Shown: piece after piece, positions 8,599 to 16,683 of the stretch
How positions within the stretch are numbered: position 1 is the stretch's first letter
How the letters are laid out: every line of letters starts with the position of its first letter
NCBI GenBank assembly: GCA_013314775.1
Contig: JABUFB010000008.1
Coordinates: forward strand, 372,001-436,000
Source: Armatimonadota bacterium
GTDB taxonomy: Bacteria > Armatimonadota > Zipacnadia > Zipacnadales > JABUFB01
Direction of reading: 5' to 3'
Length of the DNA: 64,000 nucleotides
Notes under the pieces: model-generated
What the model was told of the DNA's origin: nothing
Seen by the model: only the letters and a program-made list of their open reading frames with translations
Database searches by the model: none
Program-made: the position numbers and the translations under genes

Positions 8599-9615
8599 AT
8601 GAGACATCCACCGGGACAGCGATCATCCTGGGTTGTGACGGGGCTTTTTATCGCCTGCCTCGCAGCAGGCGGATTGCTGCTGCACCAGCAACTGCAGACT
8701 GGCCGGAAGCTCTCGGCCCAGGGGGAAGGCAGGGCGAGTGCTACCCGCGAGCATTTCGATCGCCGGCGCACTGTGGACGACCAACTGGTACGCTGGCGCC
8801 AGGTGGAGGAAATCCCCTGCGATGCTGAGGGCCTGCGTGGGATCGCGCTGGGCTCTGATGGTTCGCTCTATGTCGCCGCGAATACCGGCATTCTCGTCAT
8901 CGAGCCGGGCAAGGCACCGTCTGTCCTGGCCACTCCCGGCGGGCCCGCGCGATGCGTAGCGGTGTATGAGGATGCCGGCGGCCGCAAGGTGCTGGTAGGC
9001 ATCGGCGGACGCGTGGTGGTGATCGGGTCCGGCAAGCCCCTGCAGTCCTGGGCCGCTTCCAATGGGACAGGGCTGGTCACCAGCATCTCGACGGGCAAAG
9101 ACACCGTTTGGGCGGCGGATGCGGCAAACCGGATCGTGGTGGCCTTCGACTGGGATGGTCACGAGAAGGCGCGCCTGGGGCAGCCCGACCCGGACAGCGG
9201 TGATACCGGCTTGATCGTTCCCAGTCCCTTCCTGGATGTGGCTCAGACGCCGGATGGCGGCGTGGTCATCAACAATCCCGGACGCCACAGAATTGTGACG
9301 TATGACACACGGGGCAAGCGCGTGAACTCCTGGGGCAGAGGGTCGTCGGAGACAGAGGGGTTCTGCGGCTGCTGCAACCCGGTTCACATCTGTCTTCTGC
9401 CCGACGGGCGCATCGTAACGGCGGAAAAAGGCATTCCGCGGGTGAAGGCGTACAGGCCGGACGGAACGCTCGAGTCTGTTGTCGCGCCACCGGAGGCGCT
9501 CTCGCGGTATGCGGAAGGCCTCGATTTGGCTGCGGACGGGCAGGGGCGCGTGTACGTTCTCGACCCGCCGGCGCGGGTCGTTCGCGTGTTCGACGAGATA
9601 AATGGGCCGGAATAA
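8599..9615 (+). CDS. NHL-repeat beta-propeller protein with N-terminal membrane anchor
   Basis: 338 residues from the ATG at 8599; an in-frame GTG at 8587 lies inside the previous gene and is less likely. A membrane anchor or uncleaved signal spans about 12-29. Six-bladed NHL-type repeats follow, including GLRGIALGSDGSLYVAA, FLDVAQTPDGGVVINNPGRHRIV and HICLLPDGRIVTAEKGIPRVKAY. A conspicuous FCGCCNP motif with three cysteines sits at 255-261 and could bind a metal or Fe-S cluster or form disulfides. The start lies immediately after the previous stop and 23 bases before the small Tat protein, so the three are co-expressed. NHL folds bind proteins, RNA or carbohydrate; here an exported partner of the Fe-S proteins is the likely role. 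Confidence 0.85.
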   Translation: MRHPPGQRSSWVVTGLFIACLAAGGLLLHQQLQTGRKLSAQGEGRASATREHFDRRRTVDDQLVRWRQVEEIPCDAEGLRGIALGSDGSLYVAANTGILVIEPGKAPSVLATPGGPARCVAVYEDAGGRKVLVGIGGRVVVIGSGKPLQSWAASNGTGLVTSISTGKDTVWAADAANRIVVAFDWDGHEKARLGQPDPDSGDTGLIVPSPFLDVAQTPDGGVVINNPGRHRIVTYDTRGKRVNSWGRGSSETEGFCGCCNPVHICLLPDGRIVTAEKGIPRVKAYRPDGTLESVVAPPEALSRYAEGLDLAADGQGRVYVLDPPARVVRVFDEINGPE

Positions 9616-9638
9616 GGGTCCCGACTGGAGAGTGTCGG

Positions 9639-9854
9639 ATGAATAGGCCGGAACGCACCGACAGGCGCGGGTTCCTGGGCGATCTGGGCCGACTGCTCCT
9701 CGCCGGCGGGCTGGGAGCGGGCGCTGTGTATCTCGCATCTCGCGGCAGAGAGTGTGACCTGCCAGGTGCCTGCCAGGGCTGCTCGTCCTTTGCGCAGTGC
9801 GACTTGCCACGGGCCGCAGAGGCACGCAGGGAGAAGGTGAACAGTCTTGGCTGA
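9639..9854 (+). CDS. Small Tat-exported four-cysteine protein
   Basis: 71 residues. A twin-arginine signal (RRGFLG at 9-14) is followed by a Gly/Ala/Leu hydrophobic stretch to about 33. The mature part is only some 35 residues and holds exactly four cysteines (39, 45, 48, 54) spaced C-x5-C-x2-C-x5-C. Tat export of such a short protein suggests that it folds around a cofactor in the cytoplasm, such as an Fe-S cluster or metal, or that it travels with a partner. Its end overlaps the next ferredoxin gene by 8 bases, so the two are coupled. I do not recognise a named family. It could be a tiny electron-transfer subunit paired with the Tat ferredoxin. Confidence 0.75.
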   Translation: MNRPERTDRRGFLGDLGRLLLAGGLGAGAVYLASRGRECDLPGACQGCSSFAQCDLPRAAEARREKVNSLG

Positions 9855-10419
9855 CGAACCCGGTAAGCTCACTCGACGCGAACTCATCGCCCGCGGCGTA
9901 AGGGGCGCGGGATTGCTCTGCGCGGCCGGTGGACTGGGCGCCTTGGTCACCCGTGGCCAGGCGGAGAATCTGGTCTGGCAGATCGACCCAAAGAAGTGCA
10001 TCGCCTGCGGAAAATGCGCCACCGAATGTGTGCTCAACCCGTCGGCAGTGAAATGCGTCCACGAGCACGAGATCTGCGGATACTGTGAACTGTGTTTCGG
10101 GTATTACGTGGATCAGCGCCTGGATGACCAGGAGACCGCCGAGAACCGGCGCTGCCCCACCGACGCAATACGCCGCGCGCCGGTGGAGGACCCGTATTAC
10201 CAGTACATCATCGAGGAAGACAAGTGCATCGGATGCGCGCTATGTGTCGAGGGCTGCCAGCAGTTCGGGAATGGCTCGCTGATCATGCAAGTGCGCCACG
10301 ACCGGTGCCTCAACTGCAACCAGTGCGCCATTGCCAGTGCCTGCCCTGCCGACGCGTTCCGTCGAGTTCCTGCCTCTGATCCGTACCTGCTGAGGCTCAA
10401 GAAGCAAGGGAACGCATGA
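9847..10419 (+). CDS. Tat-exported polyferredoxin, up to four 4Fe-4S clusters
   Basis: 190 residues from a TTG start that overlaps the small Tat gene by 8 bases. A twin-arginine signal (TRREL at 9-13) and hydrophobic segment end near 40. Cysteine sets: 51/54/57/61, 77/80/83 with 103, 127/130/133/137, and 154/157/160/166. The last two are classical ferredoxin motifs and the first two look like NapG/NrfC-type variants. The family passes electrons between a membrane quinol or ferredoxin module and a periplasmic partner. The stop overlaps the NapH-like gene (ATGA), matching the napG-napH pairing known in nitrate respiration, though no Nap reductase is present here. Export across the membrane is inferred from the Tat signal. 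Confidence 0.85.
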   Translation: MADEPGKLTRRELIARGVRGAGLLCAAGGLGALVTRGQAENLVWQIDPKKCIACGKCATECVLNPSAVKCVHEHEICGYCELCFGYYVDQRLDDQETAENRRCPTDAIRRAPVEDPYYQYIIEEDKCIGCALCVEGCQQFGNGSLIMQVRHDRCLNCNQCAIASACPADAFRRVPASDPYLLRLKKQGNA

Positions 10420-11720
10420 ACAGTTTGCCCCTGCTCGTTACCGCCCTGTTAGCCGCTCCCCGGCATCTCCTGGCCGAGGAGCAGTTCAACTTTCCACCAC
10501 CCGAGTTCTCGCGACCGTACGTGTTTCCAGACACTCCTACCCCCGCGCCAAGGCCCGAGTGGCTGGGGGTTGCGGATGTGGTCGTGCTTGCCGTGGCACT
10601 TGCCTTGGCCGCGTATTTCGGGTTACGGACTCGGTCGCGACGGCACCTGGTCGTGCTCACCGGTTTCTCTTTGCTCTACTTCGGTTTTTACAAGAAGGGC
10701 TGCGTATGTGCAGTGGGGGCCGTGCAGAATGTGGCAATGGCGCTGGGCCCCGAGCAGTACGCCCTGCCCCTGGTAGTGGGCCTGTTCTTCATCCTGCCCC
10801 TTGTCTTCGCACTCTTCTGGGGCCGAGCCTTCTGCTCGTCAGTATGCCCCCTGGGTGCAGTGCAGGAACTGGTGCTGCTACGGCCGCTGAAGGTCCCCGT
10901 GTGGCTGAACAGCGCTTTGGCGCTTCTTCCAGCGCTCTATCTGGGCCTCGGCGTGCTTTTCGCTGCTGCAGGCAGCACTTTCATCATCTGCCGCTACGAC
11001 CCGTTTGTGCAGGTTTTCCGGTTCGGCGGCGGCACGCTCATGGTGTTCATTGGTATCGCTGTGATCCTGTTGTCAGTGGTTGTCGGCCGACCGTATTGCA
11101 GGTATGCTTGCCCCTACGGGTTTCTGCTGGGCTTACTTTCGCCGTTCTCGCGAGAGAAAGTGCGCATCACCACAGGCGACTGCATCAACTGTCACCTGTG
11201 CGCCGATGCCTGTCCTTACGGGGCAATTCAGCCGCCCACTCCGGCGCCGCAATACCTCCCGCGGGCTGCGGAACGCAAGCGATTGGGCCTGCTGATCGCA
11301 CTCCTCCCGGTGCTGGTAATTGTAGGTGGCGGGCTGGTTCGACTGGCAAGCCCTCTACTTGCCAGGGCAGACTACCGGGTCAGGCTCGCGGCCCAGGTCT
11401 GGCAGGAGGAACAGGGCAAGCTCACCGATCCCACCGATGAGACGGAGGCCTTCGCAAAGCGAGGCGTGCCCACCAGCGACGCTTACGTCGCGGCGCTCCA
11501 AGTCCATCGCCGATACGCCACAGGAAGCTGGTTTCTTGGCGGATGGCTGGGGCTTGTGCTGGGACTTCGGCTGGTGTCGGGTTCGGTGCGCCGCCACCGG
11601 AGCATCTATCAGATCAACCAGTCCGCCTGCGTCGTCTGCGGGCGGTGTTACCACTACTGTCCGCTGGATCGTCAGCGAGGCCTTTCTCTGACGGACGCAC
11701 CACAGGAGGACCAGTCATGA
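10416..11720 (+). CDS. NapH/NosR-like polytopic membrane 4Fe-4S protein
   Basis: 434 residues: an N-terminal signal-like segment, a proline-rich periplasmic stretch (about 22-48), and several membrane helices (about 52-68, 78-92, 117-136, 163-186, 206-223, 291-311, 375-390). Family cysteine pairs are C96/C98, C140/C144 and C228/C232 ([26 protein letters not shown]). Two canonical 4Fe-4S sites are C256/259/262/266 and, near the C-terminus, C405/408/411/415. This family relays electrons across or along the membrane in NapGH, NosR and related systems. ATGA overlap with the ferredoxin gene before it and with the collagen-propeller gene after it shows tight coupling. It is the likely membrane hub of this operon. 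The electron acceptor is unknown. Confidence 0.88.
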   Translation: MNSLPLLVTALLAAPRHLLAEEQFNFPPPEFSRPYVFPDTPTPAPRPEWLGVADVVVLAVALALAAYFGLRTRSRRHLVVLTGFSLLYFGFYKKGCVCAVGAVQNVAMALGPEQYALPLVVGLFFILPLVFALFWGRAFCSSVCPLGAVQELVLLRPLKVPVWLNSALALLPALYLGLGVLFAAAGSTFIICRYDPFVQVFRFGGGTLMVFIGIAVILLSVVVGRPYCRYACPYGFLLGLLSPFSREKVRITTGDCINCHLCADACPYGAIQPPTPAPQYLPRAAERKRLGLLIALLPVLVIVGGGLVRLASPLLARADYRVRLAAQVWQEEQGKLTDPTDETEAFAKRGVPTSDAYVAALQVHRRYATGSWFLGGWLGLVLGLRLVSGSVRRHRSIYQINQSACVVCGRCYHYCPLDRQRGLSLTDAPQEDQS

Positions 11721-13864
11721 CGGACGAGGTGCAGACCCCGTCCCCGCAGGACGCGCGCATGCATATGTATCGCCAGGCAGCGCTGGCCACGGCGGCCGTG
11801 GCCTTCGTCTTCTGTCTGGTGGTTCTCGGCCTGCTCGCGGCGAACATGATTCAGGCGCGGGGCAGCGATCCGCGGGAGCCCGCGAAGATCCACAGTCTCA
11901 AGAGCCAGCTCGCTCGAGAGCCGGAGAACATGAAGATTCGCAACGAGATCCGGGAGCTCGACCGGCAGGTGCGGGTCACATATCTTCGCACTCGTGCTCG
12001 GGCATTTCTGGGCATGTACCTGCTGTTGGCGGGCGTTGTGGTTCTGCTGGGTTCCCTCCATGCAGCCACCCGATTCACCGAAAGGCTGCCGCAGCCTGAC
12101 GCCGCCGGGCCTGCCAAAGCCTGGACTGAAGCGGCGATGGGGCGGCGATCGGTGGTCGTGTTGGGGATCGTGCTGGCCTGCGCGTTCATTGTTCTGGCCA
12201 CACTGGGCCGGCATGACCCGGTATCGGAGTACGTGCGCGCCGCCGAGAAGGCGAAAGCGAACGAACAGGAGGCGGCCCTTCGCGGAAACCCGGAGACCAA
12301 CCCCACACTCATCGCGGGAGCGGGGAATCCAGCCGTTCCGCAGACTGGTGCATCAGCTCCCACGGGCGTTCCCGGTCCTCCCGGACCGGCAGGGCCGCCC
12401 GGAACACCCGGACCGCCCGGAGCCGCGGGCTACCCCGGTCCGCCAGGCGCTCCCGGTGCTGCAGGGCCCCCCGGACCCCCGGGCCCGGCCGGGCCACCGG
12501 GACCAGCCGGTCCCCCCGGTCCCCCCGGACCGCCGGGACCGCCCGGCAAGCCCAGTCCTGACGTTCCCGCCGCGTCCGGGGAGAATGGCCCATCGACCAA
12601 CGGTGGAGCTGGACTCACGCCCGGATTGCCCGGAGGCGCAAGCGGCAGTCAGCCCGCACAGGCGGCTTTCACCGCAGACTTCCAGCGCAACTGGCCCCTT
12701 TTCCGTGGGCCGGGCACTGGGCGCCGCGCTTCCGGCGAGTTCATCACCGAGTGGGACGCCTCTTCAGGCAAAGGTATCCTATGGAAGACGCCGGTGCCGT
12801 TACCCGGGAAGAACTCCCCGGTTGTCTGGGGAGACAGGGTGTTCCTGGCCGGCGCCACAGAGAAGGCCCGCGAGGTCTACTGCTTCAGTGCCACAGACGG
12901 CAAGCTCCTGTGGAAGCAGCCGGTTGTCATCGAGATGAGCAAGAACGAAGCCCCGCCCGAGGTCATGGAGGACACCGGCTACTCCGCGCCGACCATGACC
13001 ACCGACGGTGAGCGCGCTTACGCGATCTTCGCGAACGGGGATGTCGCCGCGTTCAACTTTGACGGCGTGCTTGAGTGGTCCAAGGCCCTCGGGCGGCCCG
13101 AAAACATTTACGGGCATGCCTCGTCGCTTGTCTGTTACGGCGGGAAGGTCATCATCCAGTTTGACCAAGGCTCATCCGAGGAAGACGGGATGTCGGAGCT
13201 GATCGCTCTCGATGCCGAGACCGGTAAAGAGGCCTGGAGCACTCCGCGACCCGTCCCCAACTCCTGGGCCAGCCCGGCACTGATCATCAACGCGGGTCGC
13301 GTGGAAGTCATCACTTGTGCGAACCCATTCGTCATCAGCTACGACCCTGCAACCGGAAAGGAGCTCTGGCGCGTGGAGTGCCTGAGTGGCGACGTAGCTC
13401 CGAGCCCGGCCTACGCCGGCGGGATGGTGTACGTCTGCCAGGACGGCGCGGGCGTGTTCGCCATCAAGCCCCCGGCACCCGGCACGAACGACAAACCCAC
13501 AAAGGTCTGGAAGTCCGACGTGGGCGCGACAGACACCACCAGCCCGGCCTGCAACGGGGAGATCGTGATCCTCGCGGCGAGCTATGGCACTGTCACCTGC
13601 CTCGATGCGAAAAACGGCAAGCTGCTGTGGGAAGAGGACCTGAAGGTCTCTTTCACCGCGTCACCGATTATCGCTGGGAACAAGGTATACCTGACAGACA
13701 CCGACGGCACCACTCACGTCATCGAGGCTGCCACCAAGTACAAGTTCATCGTGCGCAGCAAATTGGGCGAAAAGACTGTGGCCACCCCGGCGCTGGTTGA
13801 CGGCCGCATATTCATGCGCACAGAGAAGCGACTCTTCTGCATTGGCAAGTCCCAGAAGCAATGA
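11717..13864 (+). CDS. Membrane protein with collagen-like stalk and PQQ-type beta-propeller
   Basis: 715 residues from the ATG at 11717, preceded by AGGAGGA; the frame is open upstream to 11543, but that lies inside the previous gene. There are three predicted membrane helices (about 19-43, 97-116, 144-164) with a charged, probably helical loop at 50-90. Residues 217-279 form 21 uninterrupted Gly-X-Y triplets, mostly Gly-Pro-Pro. A Gly/Ser/Pro linker leads to a propeller at about 320-715 (blades such as [30 protein letters not shown]). Collagen-like segments trimerise, so a trimeric stalk carrying three propellers outside the membrane is plausible. The stop overlaps the NuoE-NuoF start (ATGA). 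No catalytic motif is visible in the propeller. The combination with a redox operon is unusual. Confidence 0.88.
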   Translation: MTDEVQTPSPQDARMHMYRQAALATAAVAFVFCLVVLGLLAANMIQARGSDPREPAKIHSLKSQLAREPENMKIRNEIRELDRQVRVTYLRTRARAFLGMYLLLAGVVVLLGSLHAATRFTERLPQPDAAGPAKAWTEAAMGRRSVVVLGIVLACAFIVLATLGRHDPVSEYVRAAEKAKANEQEAALRGNPETNPTLIAGAGNPAVPQTGASAPTGVPGPPGPAGPPGTPGPPGAAGYPGPPGAPGAAGPPGPPGPAGPPGPAGPPGPPGPPGPPGKPSPDVPAASGENGPSTNGGAGLTPGLPGGASGSQPAQAAFTADFQRNWPLFRGPGTGRRASGEFITEWDASSGKGILWKTPVPLPGKNSPVVWGDRVFLAGATEKAREVYCFSATDGKLLWKQPVVIEMSKNEAPPEVMEDTGYSAPTMTTDGERAYAIFANGDVAAFNFDGVLEWSKALGRPENIYGHASSLVCYGGKVIIQFDQGSSEEDGMSELIALDAETGKEAWSTPRPVPNSWASPALIINAGRVEVITCANPFVISYDPATGKELWRVECLSGDVAPSPAYAGGMVYVCQDGAGVFAIKPPAPGTNDKPTKVWKSDVGATDTTSPACNGEIVILAASYGTVTCLDAKNGKLLWEEDLKVSFTASPIIAGNKVYLTDTDGTTHVIEAATKYKFIVRSKLGEKTVATPALVDGRIFMRTEKRLFCIGKSQKQ
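12365..12553 (+). repeat. Collagen-like Gly-X-Y coding repeat (21 triplets)
   Basis: 189 bases encode 21 consecutive Gly-X-Y triplets, with Pro at most X and Y positions. The DNA is correspondingly a GGN-CCN-CCN repeat and extremely G+C-rich. Such tracts often vary in copy number between strains and can misassemble. Confidence 0.9.
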
Positions 13865-16308
13865 CACCCGAAACACAGGCCCCACCCACAATTGAAGACA
13901 ACGCGCAAAATGAAGCGTCGGGGACTGAGGCCGTCTGCGCCTGCGAATCGTGCCCGGCCGCCGGCATTGATCTGGCTGATGTGGACGCAATCGTAGAGCG
14001 TCTTGGCCGGCAGGCTGACGCCCTGATTCCGATTCTGCAGGCCATCCAGAAACGCTACCGATACCTTCCCCGCGAGGCCCTGCGCCGCGTCAGTGAGATC
14101 ACGGACATCTCCCCCGCGACCATCGAGGGCGTGTCCACCTTCTACTCCAAGTTCCGTCACCAGCCCGTGGGTAAGCACGTGATCAGCGTCTGCCACGGAA
14201 CCGCTTGTCACGTGAAAGGCGCGGGGTTGGTGACGGAGGCGCTGCGCCGGCATCTGAAGCTTGAAGGCGCAACAGACACCACCCAGGACAGACTGTTCAC
14301 CCTCAGCCGCGTGGACTGTCTGGGCTGCTGTACGCTTGCGCCGGTGGTCCAGATCGACGGTATCACTTACGGGCATGTAACGCCGGATAGCGTGCCGGAC
14401 ATGCTCGGCGACTTCCTGCGTGACGTGGATCGCGCCGAGAAGCGCCTTGCTCTGCTGCCCGGTCACTCTCCTACCGAAGGCATGGCGGAGATACGCATCG
14501 GGGTGGGCTCGTGTTGCATCGCCGGTGGGAGCATGGATGTACGCACAGCGCTGGAGGAAGCTGTCCGCGAACTCCGGGCTCCCGTTGTAGTGAAACCCGT
14601 TGGATGCGTGGGCATGTGCCACCAGACTCCGCTGGTTGAAGTGCATGTCCCGGGTCAGCCACCGGCAATTTACGCGAAGATGCGCGCGGCGGACGCACGG
14701 GCTGTGGTCCGGCGGCATTTCCAGCCCAAAGGGCTGGTGCCGAAAATCCGGTCACTGGTGACCGAGACGCTGGACCAGATACTGACCGACGAGGCCTGGG
14801 AGCCGGTGACCCGCTATTCAATCGACACCCGTGACGGTCCGGTCTGTGCATTTCTGGGCCCGCAGAAGCACATCGCCACTGAGCTGTACGGCGTCGCCGA
14901 CCCGCTGGATCTCGATGACTACCTGGCGCACGACGGATTCGAGGCCCTGCGTCGGTGTGTTACCGGGATGACGCAGGAGGACGTGATCCACGAGATCAGC
15001 CGCTCCGGACTGCGTGGGCGCGGCGGGGCAGGGTTCCCCACCGGGCGCAAGTGGTCGCTGGTGCACAGTTTCGAACGCGAACCGAAGTATGTCATCTGCA
15101 ACGGCGACGAGGGCGACCCGGGCGCGTTCATGGACCGCATGCTCCTTGAATCGTACCCATACCGGGTTCTCGAGGGGCTTGCCATTGCAGCCTACGCGGT
15201 GGGAGCGCGCGAAGGCGTCCTATACATCCGCGCCGAGTACCCCCTCGCGGTGCGGCGAATCTGGCAGGCCATTCAGAAGTGCGAGGAACGCGGCTTACTT
15301 GGCGACAATGTCCTCGGCACAGACTTCAGCTTGCGCCTCGCCATCATGGAAGGCGCAGGGGCCTTCGTCTGCGGCGAAGAGACCGGGCTGATCGCGTCCC
15401 TCGAGGGACGTCGCGGATCGCCCCGTCTGCGGCCGCCTTTCCCCGCCGACAAAGGCCTCTGGGGCCAGCCAACCCTCGTGAACAATGTGGAGACCCTCGC
15501 CCTCGCGCCGTGGATCATCCGCAATGGCGCCGAAGCGTTCGCGGCCCTGGGAACCGATCAGAGCAAGGGCACCAAGGTCTTCTCGCTCACCGGGAAAACC
15601 AACCGGGGCGGGCTTATTGAGGTGCCGATGGGCATCACGATCCGTCAGATCGTGGAGGAGATTGGCGGCGGGGTGGCCGAGGGCCGGAAGTTCAAGGCGG
15701 TGCAAATCGGCGGGCCATCCGGGGGCTGTATCCCCGAGGCGCTGGCCGACATCACCGTGGACTACGAAGCCCTGCACAAGGCCGGGGCCATCATGGGTTC
15801 GGGCGGCCTGGTGGTCATGGACGACCGTGACTGCATGGTGGATGTGGCCCGATACTTCCTGGAGTTCACCCAGCGTGAATCCTGTGGCAAATGTACCTTC
15901 TGTCGCATCGGAACCCGCCGGATGCTGGATATACTCGACCGCCTGTGCACGGGCAAGGGCAAGGCCGGCGATATAGAGCGCCTGTCCGAACTCGCCGAGA
16001 GCGTGAAGCGTGCCAGTCTCTGCGGCCTGGGGCAGACCGCGCCCAATCCAGTGCTCACCACGATCCGGTATTTCCGAGATGAGTATGAGGCCCACATCGA
16101 GGGTCGCTGTCCGGCCGGCAAGTGTGCGGCGCTCATCACCTACAGCGTGAATGACAGGTGCATCGGTTGCACGCGGTGTGCGCAGGAATGCCCGGCGAAC
16201 GCCATCAAGATCGCGCCATACCAGCGCCACGAAATCGACGTGGAGAAGTGCATCCGCTGCGACACCTGCCGACAGCTCTGCCCGGTAGACGCCATTGTCG
16301 TGACGTAG
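13861..16308 (+). CDS. NuoE-NuoF fusion (HndC/HoxF-like NADH dehydrogenase subunit) with extra 4Fe-4S domain
   Basis: 815 residues in four parts. NuoE-like thioredoxin fold with [2Fe-2S] ligands C111, C116, C153 and C157. A second [2Fe-2S] thioredoxin-like domain (C219, C249, C253 region). NuoF-like flavoprotein with the NADH motif [13 protein letters not shown] at 386-398, the FMN/NADH segment [14 protein letters not shown], and the 4Fe-4S ligands C675, C678, C681 and C721. C-terminal 2x[4Fe-4S] ferredoxin (C767/770/773/777 and C797/800/803/807). Related fusions oxidise or reduce NAD(P)H in bidirectional, bifurcating or NADP-reducing hydrogenases and formate dehydrogenases. No hydrogenase or formate dehydrogenase subunit is nearby. 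It ends the operon, coupled by ATGA to the collagen propeller gene. Likely the cytoplasmic NADH entry point to the membrane ferredoxin chain. Confidence 0.92.
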   Translation: MTPETQAPPTIEDNAQNEASGTEAVCACESCPAAGIDLADVDAIVERLGRQADALIPILQAIQKRYRYLPREALRRVSEITDISPATIEGVSTFYSKFRHQPVGKHVISVCHGTACHVKGAGLVTEALRRHLKLEGATDTTQDRLFTLSRVDCLGCCTLAPVVQIDGITYGHVTPDSVPDMLGDFLRDVDRAEKRLALLPGHSPTEGMAEIRIGVGSCCIAGGSMDVRTALEEAVRELRAPVVVKPVGCVGMCHQTPLVEVHVPGQPPAIYAKMRAADARAVVRRHFQPKGLVPKIRSLVTETLDQILTDEAWEPVTRYSIDTRDGPVCAFLGPQKHIATELYGVADPLDLDDYLAHDGFEALRRCVTGMTQEDVIHEISRSGLRGRGGAGFPTGRKWSLVHSFEREPKYVICNGDEGDPGAFMDRMLLESYPYRVLEGLAIAAYAVGAREGVLYIRAEYPLAVRRIWQAIQKCEERGLLGDNVLGTDFSLRLAIMEGAGAFVCGEETGLIASLEGRRGSPRLRPPFPADKGLWGQPTLVNNVETLALAPWIIRNGAEAFAALGTDQSKGTKVFSLTGKTNRGGLIEVPMGITIRQIVEEIGGGVAEGRKFKAVQIGGPSGGCIPEALADITVDYEALHKAGAIMGSGGLVVMDDRDCMVDVARYFLEFTQRESCGKCTFCRIGTRRMLDILDRLCTGKGKAGDIERLSELAESVKRASLCGLGQTAPNPVLTTIRYFRDEYEAHIEGRCPAGKCAALITYSVNDRCIGCTRCAQECPANAIKIAPYQRHEIDVEKCIRCDTCRQLCPVDAIVVT

Positions 16309-16333
16309 CACCCGGTGTCACTGGCCTGCCGAA

Positions 16334-16549
16334 TTAGAGGCACCCCGGACTGAGAGCCGGATCGTCGACCGCCGACCGCGGTCTGCAATCACCGCTGGGG
16401 AGCCCTCGAATACGGACGCCAGACAGATTTGCGCCGATCGTTAGCCGAACGCCCAGGACGATGACGCGCGACACGTACAGGTTGACCTCGACCTGCGCGG
16501 CCTGGATACGCACGGCAGAGATGACGGCAAGAATCGTGAGCAGTTGCAT
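16334..16549 (-). CDS. Possible small secreted protein
   Basis: 71 codons reading leftward in an otherwise empty 375-base gap. The ATG is preceded by AGGGGG with a 5-base spacer. The first 18 residues are hydrophobic and end in Ala-Ala, like a short signal peptide, and a valine-rich stretch follows. No family is recognised and the C-terminal half is of low complexity, so this may be spurious. The rest of the gap (16550-16683) shows no other feature apart from the sequence before the next start. Confidence 0.3.
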   Translation of the reverse strand: MQLLTILAVISAVRIQAAQVEVNLYVSRVIVLGVRLTIGANLSGVRIRGLPSGDCRPRSAVDDPALSPGCL

Positions 16550-16683
16550 GGCGGCCCCCTGAATGCGTGTCGCACCTGGGTTCGCTCAGACGCCATTGCG
16601 CGCCTTTTGCTCGCATGGATGAAGGGCATCCTGGCGACGTTGAGAATAGGTGCGCATAGATTGCGTCCCCGGAGAGGTGGACC

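Noticed and set aside
8623-10068. Long open frame on the minus strand (about 480 codons)
   Set aside because: It runs antisense through the NHL, small Tat and Tat ferredoxin genes, which have clear families. High G+C makes long antisense frames common here.
11543-11716. Longer start for the collagen-stalk propeller
   Set aside because: The extension lies inside the NapH-like gene, whereas ATG 11717 has a good AGGAGGA and the usual short overlap.
1197-13864. PQQ-dependent alcohol or glucose dehydrogenases
   Set aside because: The propellers lack haem motifs and the catalytic Asp/Cys-Cys signatures of quinoprotein dehydrogenases; only the repeat type matches.
13861-16308. Hydrogenase operon
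   Set aside because: The NuoE-F fusion is hydrogenase-like, but no large subunit or maturation gene is present in the window.
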